Positions 45,488 to 53,831 of a DNA stretch of 64,000 nucleotides are shown here, one piece after another; the first letter of the stretch is position 1; each line of letters opens with the position of its first letter. Location: assembly GCF_030406905.1 (NCBI RefSeq), contig NZ_CP129137.1, forward strand, positions 4,856,001 through 4,920,000, read 5' to 3'. The stretch is from Streptomyces sp. HUAS CB01 (GTDB lineage: Bacteria > Actinomycetota > Actinomycetes > Streptomycetales > Streptomycetaceae). Both the position numbers and the translations under genes were made by a program. The notes below the pieces were generated by a model, which searched no databases, was not told the origin of the DNA, and worked only from the letters and a program-made list of their open reading frames with translations.

Positions 45488-46318
45488 ATGTCCGAGGTCA
45501 GGTCCGAGGTCGGGTCCGCACACGCGTCCGAGCAGCGCTTCGGCGAGTTCGTCGCCGTACGCCGCCACGAGGGCGGCCACGTCGCCGAGCTGGTGCTCGA
45601 CCGGCCCAAGGCCATGAACGCGGTCTCGACGGAGATGGCCCGCTGCGTCGCCGCCGCCTGTGACGCGCTGGCGGCGGACCGGTCGGTCCGGGTGACCGTC
45701 CTGACCTCCTCGAACGACCGCGCCTTCTGTGTCGGCGCCGACCTCAAGGAGCGCAACTCCTTCACGGACGCGGAGCTGGTCCGTCAGCGGCCGACCGCCC
45801 GCGCCGCGTACACCGGCGTGCTGGAACTGCCGATGCCCACGATCGCCGCGGTGCACGGCTTCGCGCTGGGCGGAGGGTTCGAGCTGGCGCTCTCCTGCGA
45901 TGTCATCGTGGCCGACGGGACGGCCGTCGTCGGCCTGCCCGAGGTCTCCGTCGGTGTGATCCCCGGTGGCGGCGGTACGCAGCTGCTGCCGCGGCGCGTG
46001 GGCGCCGCACGTGCGGCCGAGCTGGTGTTCACCGCGCGGCGCGTGGAGGCCGCCGAGGCGCGGGAGTTGGGTCTCGTGGACGAGCTCGCCGAGGACGCCC
46101 GTCCCGCCGCCCTCGCCCTGGCCGCCCGGATGGCCGCCAACTCCCCGGTCGGCCTGCGGGCCGCGAAGCGGGCGCTGCGGCTCGGCCACGGGCTCGACCT
46201 GCGGGCGGGGCTCGACGTCGAGGACGCGGCCTGGCGTTCGGTGGCGTTCTCCGGTGACCGGGCGGAGGGCGTCGCGGCGTTCAACGAGAAGCGGAAGCCG
46301 GAGTGGCCCGGCGAGTGA
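45488..46318 (+). CDS. Enoyl-CoA hydratase/isomerase family protein
   Basis: 276 residues from ATG 45488, with GGGAGGT about eight bases upstream. Crotonase motifs: NDRAFCVGADLKERNSFTD, the oxyanion and first Glu in HGFALGGGFELALSCDVIVA, and the second Glu in VGLPEVSVGVIPGGGGTQLL. Both catalytic Glu of true enoyl-CoA hydratases are thus present. It could act in fatty acid or branched-chain amino acid breakdown; the exact substrate cannot be told. Confidence 0.88.
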   Translation: MSEVRSEVGSAHASEQRFGEFVAVRRHEGGHVAELVLDRPKAMNAVSTEMARCVAAACDALAADRSVRVTVLTSSNDRAFCVGADLKERNSFTDAELVRQRPTARAAYTGVLELPMPTIAAVHGFALGGGFELALSCDVIVADGTAVVGLPEVSVGVIPGGGGTQLLPRRVGAARAAELVFTARRVEAAEARELGLVDELAEDARPAALALAARMAANSPVGLRAAKRALRLGHGLDLRAGLDVEDAAWRSVAFSGDRAEGVAAFNEKRKPEWPGE

Positions 46319-46348
46319 AACCCATACAAAACTCCCTAAGCTGGGGTG

Positions 46349-47482
46349 ATGGGTGAGGATGTCCGGCTGCGAGCCGTCGTCGCGCTCGCACAGGCGATGG
46401 CGGCCGCGCGCACGCCGCGGGAGCTGTGGCGGGGCGCGGCGGCGGCCGCGTGCGACGCGCTGAGGGGGAGCTTCGCCGCGCTCTCCGTCTGGGAGCGGGA
46501 CCGGGGGCGGCTGAAGGTGCTCGTGAACGCGGGAGCCCGCGCGCCGGACGAGGAGGAGTTCCCGGACGGCGAGACCTATCCCGTCCACCGCTTCCCGGAG
46601 ATCACCGAGTTCCTGCACGAGCAGTGGGCAGGGGGCGGCGCCCCGCGCGCCTGGGTGGAGACGGCGGACGGCGCGGCCGAGGGCGAGCACGGCTACAGCC
46701 ACCAGCGGGTCGACGCGCTGCGGCAGCGCGGGCGCGGCTGCTGTGTCGTCGCGCCGATCGTGCTGCACGGCCGGGCCTGGGGCGAGCTGTACGTGGCCCG
46801 TCCGGCGGGGGAGTCCGTGTTCGACCGGGACGACGCCGACTTCGCGACCGTCCTCGCCCAGGTCGTGGCCGCCGGGATCGCTCAGCAGGAGCGGCTGGAG
46901 GAGGTCCGCAGGCTCGCGTTCACCGACCCGCTGACCGGGCTCGCGAACCGGCGGGCCGTCGACGTCCGGCTGGACGAGGTGCTGGAGCAGCACCGGACGG
47001 ACGGCTCGGTGGTCTCGCTGGTGGTGTGCGACCTCAACGGCCTCAAGCGGGTCAACGACACCCACGGCCACGCGGCGGGCGACCGGCTGCTGGAGCGCTT
47101 CGGGTCGGTGCTCTCGCTGTGCGGCGCGATGCTGCCGGGGGCGCTGGCCGCCCGCCTCGGCGGCGACGAGTTCTGTCTGCTGACGGCGGGTCCGTCGGCC
47201 GACGACGTCGTCAAGGTGGCCGAGGAACTCTGCGAGCGGGCAGGCGAGTTGAAACTCGGGGAAGGGGTCGCGTGCGGCGTCGCGTCGACGGGCGACCCGA
47301 TCGGGGCGGTCCGCTCCGCCCGCCGGCTGTTCCGGCTCGCGGACGCCGCGCAGTACCGCGCGAAGGCGGCCAGGGCGGCGGGTCCGGTGGTCGCGGGCCG
47401 GGACGACTCGGTGCTCCCGCTGGCGGACACCCCGCCGCCGTCGTCCCAGGACCGCCGCCGGTTCCGGGACGCCCGCCACTGA
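46349..47482 (+). CDS. GAF-GGDEF diguanylate cyclase
   Basis: 377 residues from ATG 46349; a TAAGCT -10-like hexamer ends six bases upstream, suggesting a leaderless mRNA. Residues about 1-180 form a GAF domain (VAPIVLHGRAWGELYVARPA). The GGDEF domain begins FTDPLTGLANRRAVDVRL and has the intact signature RLGGDEFCLL, so c-di-GMP synthesis is expected. The inhibitory I-site RxxD five residues before GGDEF is absent (LPGA there). No membrane segment. It lies one gene away from the adenylate cyclase. The C-terminal tail of about 45 residues is disordered. Confidence 0.88.
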   Translation: MGEDVRLRAVVALAQAMAAARTPRELWRGAAAAACDALRGSFAALSVWERDRGRLKVLVNAGARAPDEEEFPDGETYPVHRFPEITEFLHEQWAGGGAPRAWVETADGAAEGEHGYSHQRVDALRQRGRGCCVVAPIVLHGRAWGELYVARPAGESVFDRDDADFATVLAQVVAAGIAQQERLEEVRRLAFTDPLTGLANRRAVDVRLDEVLEQHRTDGSVVSLVVCDLNGLKRVNDTHGHAAGDRLLERFGSVLSLCGAMLPGALAARLGGDEFCLLTAGPSADDVVKVAEELCERAGELKLGEGVACGVASTGDPIGAVRSARRLFRLADAAQYRAKAARAAGPVVAGRDDSVLPLADTPPPSSQDRRRFRDARH

Positions 47483-47627
47483 GCCCGGCGGCTTCCGCGC
47501 CCCGGGGCGGCGTCCTGCCCGCCCGTACCGGTGTGGAGCCGTGCCGGGGCGCGCCGCCCGCCGGCCGTCACCGGCAGCGGCCACCCACCCCGTGACAGAG
47601 AGGGATTCAATCCGTAGGGTGCTGAAT

Positions 47628-49178
47628 ATGGATATGCACACTGTCGTGGTGGGGACGTCCGGGACCACCGCCGAAGACGTCATCGCCGTGGCCCGCGGCA
47701 ACGCCCGCATCGAGCTCTCCGGCGACGCGCTCTCCGCGCTCGCCGCCGCGCGCGCGATCGTGGACGCCCTGGCCGCGAAGCCCGAGCCGGTGTACGGCGT
47801 CTCGACCGGGTTCGGCGCCCTCGCGACCCGGCACATCGGTCACGACCTGCGCACCCAGCTGCAGCGCAACATCGTCCGCTCGCACGCCGCCGGCATGGGC
47901 CCGCGCGTCGAGCGCGAGGTCGTGCGCGCCCTGATGTTCCTGCGGCTGAAGACCGTGGCCTCGGGGCACACCGGCGTGCGCCCCGGCGTCGCGCAGACCA
48001 TGGTGGACGTCCTCAACGCCGGGATCACGCCGGTCGTGCACGAGTACGGCTCCCTCGGCTGCTCCGGCGACCTCGCGCCGCTGTCGCACTGTGCGCTGAC
48101 GCTGATGGGGGAGGGCGACGCCGAAGGCCCCGACGGGACCGTCCGCCCCGCCAGCGAACTCCTCGCCGCCCACGGCATCGAGCCCGTCGAACTGCACGAG
48201 AAGGAGGGCCTCGCCCTCCTCAACGGCACTGACGGCATGCTCGGCATGCTGCTCATGGCCCTCGCCGATCTGCGCAGGCTGTACACCTCCGCCGACATCA
48301 CCGCCGCCCTCACCCTGGAGGGCCTGCTCGGCACCGACAAGGTCCTCGCGCCCGAGCTGCACGCCATCCGCCCCCACCCCGGCCAGGCCGCCTCCGCCGC
48401 CAACATGGCCGCGGTGCTCAAGGGTTCCGAGCTGACCGGCCATTTCCAGGAGGAAGAGGCACCCCGGGTCCAGGACGCCTACTCGGTGCGCTGCGCACCG
48501 CAGGTCGCCGGCGCCGGCCGGGACACCATCGCCCACGCCGCCCTGGTCGCCGACCGCGAACTCGCCGCCGCCATCGACAATCCGGTGGTGCTGCCCGAGG
48601 GAGGCAGGGTCGAGTCCAACGGCAACTTCCACGGGGCGCCCGTCGCGTACGTGCTCGACTTCCTCGCGATCGCCGCCGCCGACCTGGGCTCCATCGCCGA
48701 GCGCCGCACCGACCGGCTGCTCGACAAGAACCGCTCGCACGGCCTGCCGCCCTTCCTCGCCGACGACGCCGGCGTGGACTCGGGGCTGATGATCGCCCAG
48801 TACACGCAGGCCGCCCTCGTCAGCGAGATGAAGCGGCTCGCCGTCCCGGCCTCCGTCGACTCGATCCCCTCCTCCGCCATGCAGGAGGACCACGTCTCCA
48901 TGGGCTGGTCGGCCGCGCGCAAGCTGCGTACGGCCGTCGACAACCTGGCCCGGATCATCGCCGTCGAGCTGTACGCGGCGACCCGCGCGATCGAACTGCG
49001 CCGCGGGCTCACCCCCGCGCCCGCGTCCCGTGCGGCCATCGAGGCCCTGCGTGCGGCGGGGGTCGACGGTCCCGGGCCGGATCGTTTCCTCGCGCCTGAC
49101 CTGGCGGCTGCCGAGGCGTTCGTCCGGGACGGACGGCTGATCGAGGCCGTGGAGCGGGTGACCGGGCCGCTGGCTTAG
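47628..49178 (+). CDS. hutH: Histidine ammonia-lyase
   Basis: 516 residues from ATG 47628. PVYGVSTGFGALATRHIGHD and LQRNIVRSHAAGMGPRVERE are family motifs. The MIO-forming triad reads CSG (Cys145-Ser146-Gly147 in YGSLGCSGDLAPLSHCAL) where most homologues have ASG, and this matches what I recall of other Streptomyces HutH proteins. Further motifs are GNFHGAPVAYVLDFLAI and QYTQAALVSEMKRLA. The enzyme removes ammonia from L-histidine to give urocanate. No other hut gene is in the window. Confidence 0.95.
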   Translation: MDMHTVVVGTSGTTAEDVIAVARGNARIELSGDALSALAAARAIVDALAAKPEPVYGVSTGFGALATRHIGHDLRTQLQRNIVRSHAAGMGPRVEREVVRALMFLRLKTVASGHTGVRPGVAQTMVDVLNAGITPVVHEYGSLGCSGDLAPLSHCALTLMGEGDAEGPDGTVRPASELLAAHGIEPVELHEKEGLALLNGTDGMLGMLLMALADLRRLYTSADITAALTLEGLLGTDKVLAPELHAIRPHPGQAASAANMAAVLKGSELTGHFQEEEAPRVQDAYSVRCAPQVAGAGRDTIAHAALVADRELAAAIDNPVVLPEGGRVESNGNFHGAPVAYVLDFLAIAAADLGSIAERRTDRLLDKNRSHGLPPFLADDAGVDSGLMIAQYTQAALVSEMKRLAVPASVDSIPSSAMQEDHVSMGWSAARKLRTAVDNLARIIAVELYAATRAIELRRGLTPAPASRAAIEALRAAGVDGPGPDRFLAPDLAAAEAFVRDGRLIEAVERVTGPLA

Positions 49179-49633
49179 CGGAGGCCGGGTGCCGCATCGG
49201 CGGCGTCGGCTGGTCTCCGCGCGGGTCCGCTCGCTGCCCGTTTCGACGTCGGCTGGTCCCGCACGGCGTCGGCTGGGGTCCCGTACGGCGTTCGCGCCGG
49301 GCTCCTGCGGCCGTGCGTGCGGCGCCCGCGGGCCCGCTGTGGCGCTCGTACGGCGTTCGCTCGGCTGCTGTGGCCGTGCGTGGCGGCGCCCGTGGGCCCG
49401 CACTGGCGCTCGTCCGCTTCCGTGACCGCCCGTCGTCAGCCACCCGCCGCCTCCCCGGGCGGCCCGCTGCCCTCGCCCGGCGGCTCCCGTCGCCCACGCG
49501 GTCCCCTGTCCCACGCGGAGGGGGCCTCCCCGCCCGGGGAGGCCCCCTCCGCGTGTCTCCGCGTGTCTCCGCGTGTCTCCGCGTGTCCCGGAAGCGGGCG
49601 CGGACGGCCCCGCTCCGGGCCGCCCGCGGCGGG
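49179..49633. repeat. Non-coding gap with a diverged direct repeat, hairpin and tandem repeat
   Basis: No gene is visible. An imperfect direct repeat of about 45 bases occurs near 49310 and 49370. Around 49551-49590 the 10-mer GCGTGTCTCC is repeated four times in tandem (last copy with two changes), immediately after a strong hairpin. Confidence 0.6.
49512..49555. terminator. Bidirectional terminator between hutH and the surface-protein gene
   Basis: Perfect 21-base arms (49512-49532 and 49535-49555) with a two-base spacer form a very stable hairpin between two convergent genes. Confidence 0.85.
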
Positions 49634-50038
49634 TCAGACCAGCCGGCCGCCGCTCCTTCGTGCGGCATGGCTCACGAACCCGGCGCCGACCCCGAGGAAC
49701 AGCGTGCCGCCGACGAGATACGGCGTCGTGTCCACGCTGCCCGTGTCGGCCAGCGCAAGGTCCTGCGCGCCGCCCTGCGGGTCCTCGGCGCCCGTCCGGA
49801 CCACGTCGGCGGCCGAGGCGTCCTCCGTGCCGCCGGTGCCGGACACGGCCGGGGCGCCCGCCGCGTGCGTGCCGCGCGTACCGTCCGCGACGCCGGAAGC
49901 GGAAGCTCCGGAGCGGAGCCGGTCCGGCTGCCCCGCCTCACCGTCCGCCGTGGCGTTCGCCGAGGGCACGAACCACAGCGCACAGAGCAGGGAACCGGCC
50001 GCGGTTGCGGTCAGCAGCGGACGACGAGCGACGGGCAC
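49634..50038 (-). CDS. Sortase-E-type cell-wall-anchored small protein (LAxTG)
   Basis: 134 residues from GTG 50038, preceded by AAGGGGG. A signal peptide occupies about residues 1-30 (RRPLLTATAAGSLLCALWF). The middle is an Ala/Gly/Thr/Asp-rich, probably extended stretch. At residues 96-100 is LADTG, the LAxTG motif recognised by Streptomyces class E sortases, followed by a hydrophobic segment (YLVGGTLFLGVGAGFVSHA) and a basic tail ARRSGGRLV. This is the complete sorting signal. It should be linked to peptidoglycan on the outer surface. No sortase gene is in the window; function unknown. Confidence 0.8.
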   Translation of the reverse strand: MPVARRPLLTATAAGSLLCALWFVPSANATADGEAGQPDRLRSGASASGVADGTRGTHAAGAPAVSGTGGTEDASAADVVRTGAEDPQGGAQDLALADTGSVDTTPYLVGGTLFLGVGAGFVSHAARRSGGRLV

Positions 50039-50158
50039 GGGAAACGATCCCCCTTGTGACAGCGGCGAATTGACCGCGCGAGGCGATGCTGCGGCGATGC
50101 TAATGAAAGCAGCGGGTCGCAGGAAAGTCGGGAGGCCCCGCGCTCTAGTCTCCGTCGT

Positions 50159-50524
50159 ATGACCACTTCTGAGACATCACGCTATGTGCGGCTACACGTC
50201 GAATTGGTGCTGGAGGTGGCCGAACCGGAAGAGCTGACCGGGGCGGCCCTCGACCGCATCGACACGGACGAGCTCATGCCGGAGGAGGAGCGCGCGCACG
50301 CCTCCTCGTCCGTGCGCGAGGACTCCGCGGAGGCTCTCGCGTACCTCGTCGACCCGTTCGACCTGATCGGCGACGTTCCCGGCGTGGAACTCGCCCAGGC
50401 GTCGTGGAGCTGTGAGCAGATCGACTACGACCCCGATGCCGACGGCTGGGATATCGACGAGGAAGATGGGGAGACGGACGAGGACGGGCAGGACGACGGG
50501 ACGGACCCCGTACGGCGCCCGTGA
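50159..50524 (+). CDS. Acidic protein of unknown function
   Basis: 121 residues from ATG 50159. A TAGTCT -10-like hexamer ends seven bases before ATG and there is no ribosome site, so it is probably leaderless. The N-terminal 95 residues have predicted alpha/beta character (VRLHVELVLEVAEPEELTGA) and the end is extremely acidic (WDIDEEDGETDEDGQDDG). No family is recognised. Confidence 0.65.
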   Translation: MTTSETSRYVRLHVELVLEVAEPEELTGAALDRIDTDELMPEEERAHASSSVREDSAEALAYLVDPFDLIGDVPGVELAQASWSCEQIDYDPDADGWDIDEEDGETDEDGQDDGTDPVRRP

Positions 50525-50597
50525 CGTGACGGAGCCGGCCGGACCGACCGGGCCCCGGGCGCCGCGGTCGGCGAACCGGGGCCCGTCCCCGCAGTCC

Positions 50598-50623
50598 GGG
50601 CCCGCAGGAGGCGCTGCGGGCCC
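50598..50623 (+). terminator. Terminator after the acidic-protein gene
   Basis: Perfect 10-base arms (50598-50607 and 50614-50623) with a six-base loop, 73 bases after the stop. Confidence 0.65.
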
Positions 50624-50732
50624 GCAGGGAGTCGTGTGAATCGCCGGAACCCGAAACGGTGGCGCACAAGCGCAACCGGGGCGCCCCCGGGTGCGTCGAT
50701 GAGTGGTGTTGCCCACAAAATCCGCCAGGACT

Positions 50733-50757
50733 GGAACCGGGCGGGGCGGTTTGGGTC
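50733..50757 (+). promoter_or_regulatory. ECF-sigma-like promoter of the L,D-transpeptidase gene
   Basis: GGAAC at 50733-50737 and GTC at 50755-50757 are 17 bases apart, fitting the GGAAC-N(16-18)-GTC type recognised by Streptomyces SigE. It lies 48 bases before ATG 50806. Cell-envelope L,D-transpeptidases belong to the SigE regulon of S. coelicolor, so the match is plausible. Confidence 0.5.
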
Positions 50758-50805
50758 TTCTTGATAGAGATCGCAGGTAAATCGGTGACGATGGAGAAGC
50801 GTGTG

Positions 50806-52047
50806 ATGACGGACAGCAAGCGGCGCGGACGTCTGGCCGTGTCCGCCCTGCTCGGCGGCGTACTGGTACTCACGGGCTGCAGCAGCGCCGATGCGGAAGG
50901 CCCCGCCGATGGTTCCAAGAAGTCGCAGGAGCAGGTGGACGAGGCGGCCGCCAAGGACGCCTCGGACGCCCGAATAGTCATCTCCCCCAAGAACGGCGCG
51001 ACCAACGCGAGCATCAACGACGCCGAGGTCACCGTCAGCAAGGGCACGCTCACCGAGGTCACCATGACCACCGGCGACGGCAAGGCCGTCGAGGGCACCC
51101 TCGCCGGCGACGGCAAGAGCTGGAAGCCGAACGGGCAGCTGGAGCGCGCGACGGTCTACAAGATCTCGGCCTCCGCCAAGGACGAGAAGGGCCGAGAGGC
51201 GCACGAGAACTCCTCGTTCACCACGGTGTCGCCCGACAACAGCTTCATCGGCAACTTCACGCCCGAGGACGGCTCCACCGTCGGCGTCGGCATGCCGGTC
51301 TCGATCAACTTCAACAAGGCGATCACGGACCGCAAGGCCGTGCAGTCCGGCATCACCGTCTCCTCCAGCAGCGGCCAGGAGGTCGTCGGCCACTGGTTCA
51401 ACTCCCAGCGGCTGGACTTCCGCCCGGACGACTACTGGCAGGAGGGCTCCACCGTCACGCTGAAGCTGAACCTGGACGGGGTGGAGGGCGCCGACGGCGT
51501 CTTCGGCGTCCAGCAGAAGACGGTGACCTTCACCATCGGCCGCAACCAGGTCTCCACCGTCGACGCCTCCGCCAAGACCATGACGGTCACCCAGGACGGC
51601 AAGACGATCAAGACCATCCCGATCTCCGCCGGCTCGCCCGAGAACCCGACCTACAACGGCCGGATGGTCATCTCGGAGAAGTTCAAGGAGACCCGGATGA
51701 ACGGGGCCACCGTCGGCTTCACGGACGACGACGGCAAGGGCGAGTACGACATCAAGGACGTCCCGCATGCCATGCGGCTGTCCACCTCGGGCACGTTCAT
51801 CCACGGCAACTACTGGGGTCCCGACTCGGTCTTCGGCAGCGCCAACACCAGCCACGGCTGCGTGGGCCTGAACGACGTCAAGGGCGCCGGCGACCCGAAG
51901 CAGCCCGCGGCGTGGTTCTACGACAACTCGATCATCGGTGACGTCGTCGTCGTCAAGAACTCCAAGGACAAGACGATCCAGCCCGACAACGGCCTCAACG
52001 GCTGGAACATGAGCTGGGCGGACTGGAAGGCCGGCTCCGCGGTCTGA
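50806..52047 (+). CDS. Ig-like/L,D-transpeptidase lipoprotein
   Basis: 413 residues from ATG 50806, with GGAGAAG nine bases upstream. The signal peptide ends in the lipobox VLTGCSS (Cys near 25). Two bacterial Ig-like domains follow (about residues 45-260), then the YkuD catalytic domain with [20 protein letters not shown] and the nucleophile Cys352 in SHGCVGL. This is the LdtMt2-like arrangement that forms 3-3 cross-links in peptidoglycan. It is anchored to the outer face of the membrane. It is followed by a 19-base hairpin. Confidence 0.93.
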   Translation: MTDSKRRGRLAVSALLGGVLVLTGCSSADAEGPADGSKKSQEQVDEAAAKDASDARIVISPKNGATNASINDAEVTVSKGTLTEVTMTTGDGKAVEGTLAGDGKSWKPNGQLERATVYKISASAKDEKGREAHENSSFTTVSPDNSFIGNFTPEDGSTVGVGMPVSINFNKAITDRKAVQSGITVSSSSGQEVVGHWFNSQRLDFRPDDYWQEGSTVTLKLNLDGVEGADGVFGVQQKTVTFTIGRNQVSTVDASAKTMTVTQDGKTIKTIPISAGSPENPTYNGRMVISEKFKETRMNGATVGFTDDDGKGEYDIKDVPHAMRLSTSGTFIHGNYWGPDSVFGSANTSHGCVGLNDVKGAGDPKQPAAWFYDNSIIGDVVVVKNSKDKTIQPDNGLNGWNMSWADWKAGSAV

Positions 52048-52090
52048 TCCCGCCGGGCCCTTCGGGGCCCGACCCCGCAGCTGCGTCGCA

Positions 52091-52133
52091 CGAGGGCGGT
52101 GGCCCCCGGAACTCCCGGGGGCCACCGCCCTCG
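52091..52133 (+). terminator. Terminator after the L,D-transpeptidase gene
   Basis: Perfect 19-base arms (52091-52109 and 52115-52133) with a five-base loop, 43 bases after the stop. Confidence 0.85.
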
Positions 52134-52281
52134 TCGTCGGCGGCGAGCGCCGGGCCACGCCGCCGACGACGGCCGGGTCCGGGCCGGTCCGGGCAAATTC
52201 GTGCCGTACCGGCCGGGTCAGGGGCCGTACGCGACGGGTCCGGGGCCCGTACGGTTCCTACCGGCGCCGTCACCGGACCGC

Positions 52282-52500
52282 TCAGCGGCTGCCGTACGTC
52301 CCGCGTTCGGCGGCCGTCGGCGTCTGCTCGTCGACGCCCCACTTCGCCAGCAGCCCCAGCGACTCCTCGGAGGCCGAGCCGGGCTCCGCGTGAAACGTCA
52401 CGAGGGACACGTCGTGGTCGTCGGGCACCCGCAACGTCTCGTAGGACAGCGTCATCCCGCCCACCAGCCGGTGGTGCAGCCGCTTCGTGCCGTGCCCCTT
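52282..52500 (-). pseudogene. 3' remnant of a MmyB-type XRE regulator gene
   Basis: About 73 codons remain. On the minus strand, [14 protein letters not shown] runs into [20 protein letters not shown] and [20 protein letters not shown], which is the C-terminal end of the MmyB-like ligand-binding domain found in XRE-family regulators. The helix-turn-helix and most of the ligand domain are missing; the homology stops at about 52500, where the remnant of the divergent alcohol dehydrogenase starts. An internal ATG exists but cannot give a functional regulator. Confidence 0.7.
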
Positions 52501-52502
52501 CT

Positions 52503-52877
52503 TACGCCACCGGCGACGACGCCACGTTCGAGGCCCTCGGCGGCACCTTCGACCTGATCGTCAGCACCGTCTCCGCGCCGCTGCCCCTGGACAGGTACCT
52601 GGGCCTGCTGAAGACGGACGGCGCCATGGTGAACGTCGGCGCTCCCGAGGAGCCCGTGTCCCTGAACCTGTTCTCCCTGATCGGAGGCCGCAGGACCCTG
52701 GCCGGCTCCGCGATCGGCGGCATCCCGGAGACCCAGGAGATGCTCGACTTCTGCGCCGAGCACGGCCTGGGCGCCGAGATCGAACTGATCCGCGCGGACC
52801 AGATCAACGAGGCGTACGAGCGGGTGCTGCGCAGCGATGTGCGCTACCGGTTCGTGATCGACACGGCCACGATCTGA
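52503..52877 (+). pseudogene. 3' remnant of a zinc-type alcohol dehydrogenase gene
   Basis: About 124 codons starting at [20 protein letters not shown] and continuing with [20 protein letters not shown] and [20 protein letters not shown] to the normal C-terminus [20 protein letters not shown]. This is the last third of a YahK/CAD-type medium-chain dehydrogenase. The zinc-binding catalytic domain and the start of the NAD fold are gone. The break coincides with that of the oppositely oriented regulator remnant. Confidence 0.75.
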
Positions 52878-53030
52878 GGCGACCACCCGAGGCCGTGCCG
52901 CCCGGAAACCGTCCGGGCGGCACGGCCCCGAGCCCTGCCGTGCGGCATCCGAGGGCCGAGCGGCACCGGATGCCGCGGTCTGACCCCGGAGGTAATCGAC
53001 CTGGCCGCCGGACCGGGGCACGATCGGGGC

Positions 53031-53402
53031 ATGAGCGCATACGCGATCGGCAACCTCTTCCCCCCGGCCCGCCTCGACGACGAGGTCCTGACCTACATGG
53101 AGCGCGTCCAGTCCACCCTCGACCCCTTCGACGGCCGCTTCCTCGTGCACGGCGCCCCCGAACGCGCCGTCCTCGAAGGCCAGTGGCCCGGCGCGCTCGT
53201 CGTCATCGCCTTCCCCTCGATGCAGGCCGCCCGCGACTGGTACGCCTCCCCGGACTACCAGGCCCTGCTCCCGCTGCGCACCCGCCACATCCCTGGGGAC
53301 GTCCTCCTCGTCGACGGCGTACCGGAGGGGTACGACGCGGCGGCCACGGCGGCGAGGCTGCGCGAGGCGCAGGCGGCGGCGGGACGGCGCCACCCGGTGT
53401 GA
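53031..53402 (+). CDS. DUF1330 domain protein
   Basis: 123 residues from ATG 53031. AYAIGNLFPPARLDDEVLTY, GRFLVHGAPERAVLEGQWPG and VIAFPSMQAARDWYASPDYQ match DUF1330, a dimeric ferredoxin-like alpha/beta fold related to stress-responsive barrel proteins. The function is unknown. It is the only intact gene between two patches of remnants. Confidence 0.85.
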   Translation: MSAYAIGNLFPPARLDDEVLTYMERVQSTLDPFDGRFLVHGAPERAVLEGQWPGALVVIAFPSMQAARDWYASPDYQALLPLRTRHIPGDVLLVDGVPEGYDAAATAARLREAQAAAGRRHPV

Positions 53403-53439
53403 GGTGACCCGTTCGGCCGGGCGTCGGCAGGGGGCGGCC

Positions 53440-53690
53440 CGACCCCGAGCCGATCCGCCGGTCCCGGGCGACGCCAGCGAGACCGGGCCCGTGCATCGCG
53501 GCGTCCACGCGGACGCCCGCCTCGTATCCGCCGCGCTCCTCGTAGGTGTCCAACAGCTCGCCGTACGCGACGAGTTCCGCCTCCGAGGCCGTGGTGAGCC
53601 GCGCCTCCGCCGCCCGGATGCGCCGCTGGAGTTGGCGCAGCTCCGCGAGGGAGGCGCCGGCGGCGCCCCGGACGATGCCGCCGGTTCGAG
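53440..53690 (-). pseudogene. Internal fragment of an ABC-F ATPase gene
   Basis: On the minus strand an open stretch reads SLAELRQLQRRIRAAEARLT, AYGELLDTYEERGGYEAGVR and VDAAMHGPGLAGVARDRRIG. This is the region of Streptomyces ABC-F proteins between the first nucleotide-binding domain's Q-loop and its signature motif (normally followed by L-S-G-G-E). Neither the Walker motifs nor the signature is present, so both ends are lost. The remaining sequence of 53403-53831 holds no other recognisable feature. Confidence 0.55.
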
Positions 53691-53831
53691 GTCGAGGACC
53701 TGGGTGAGCAAGGCCGGTGCCGCCGCCATCGCGGCCCGCACGGCCGTTCCACTCCGCTCACCCGCGCGGCGCACCGCCCGGCATGGTACGAATCGGACAG
53801 TGGTCCCACGGGCACGGCGAGCGGAGCACGC

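Noticed and set aside
49551..49590. Possible CRISPR-like repeat
   Set aside because: Units of 10 bases in direct contact without spacers are a simple tandem repeat.
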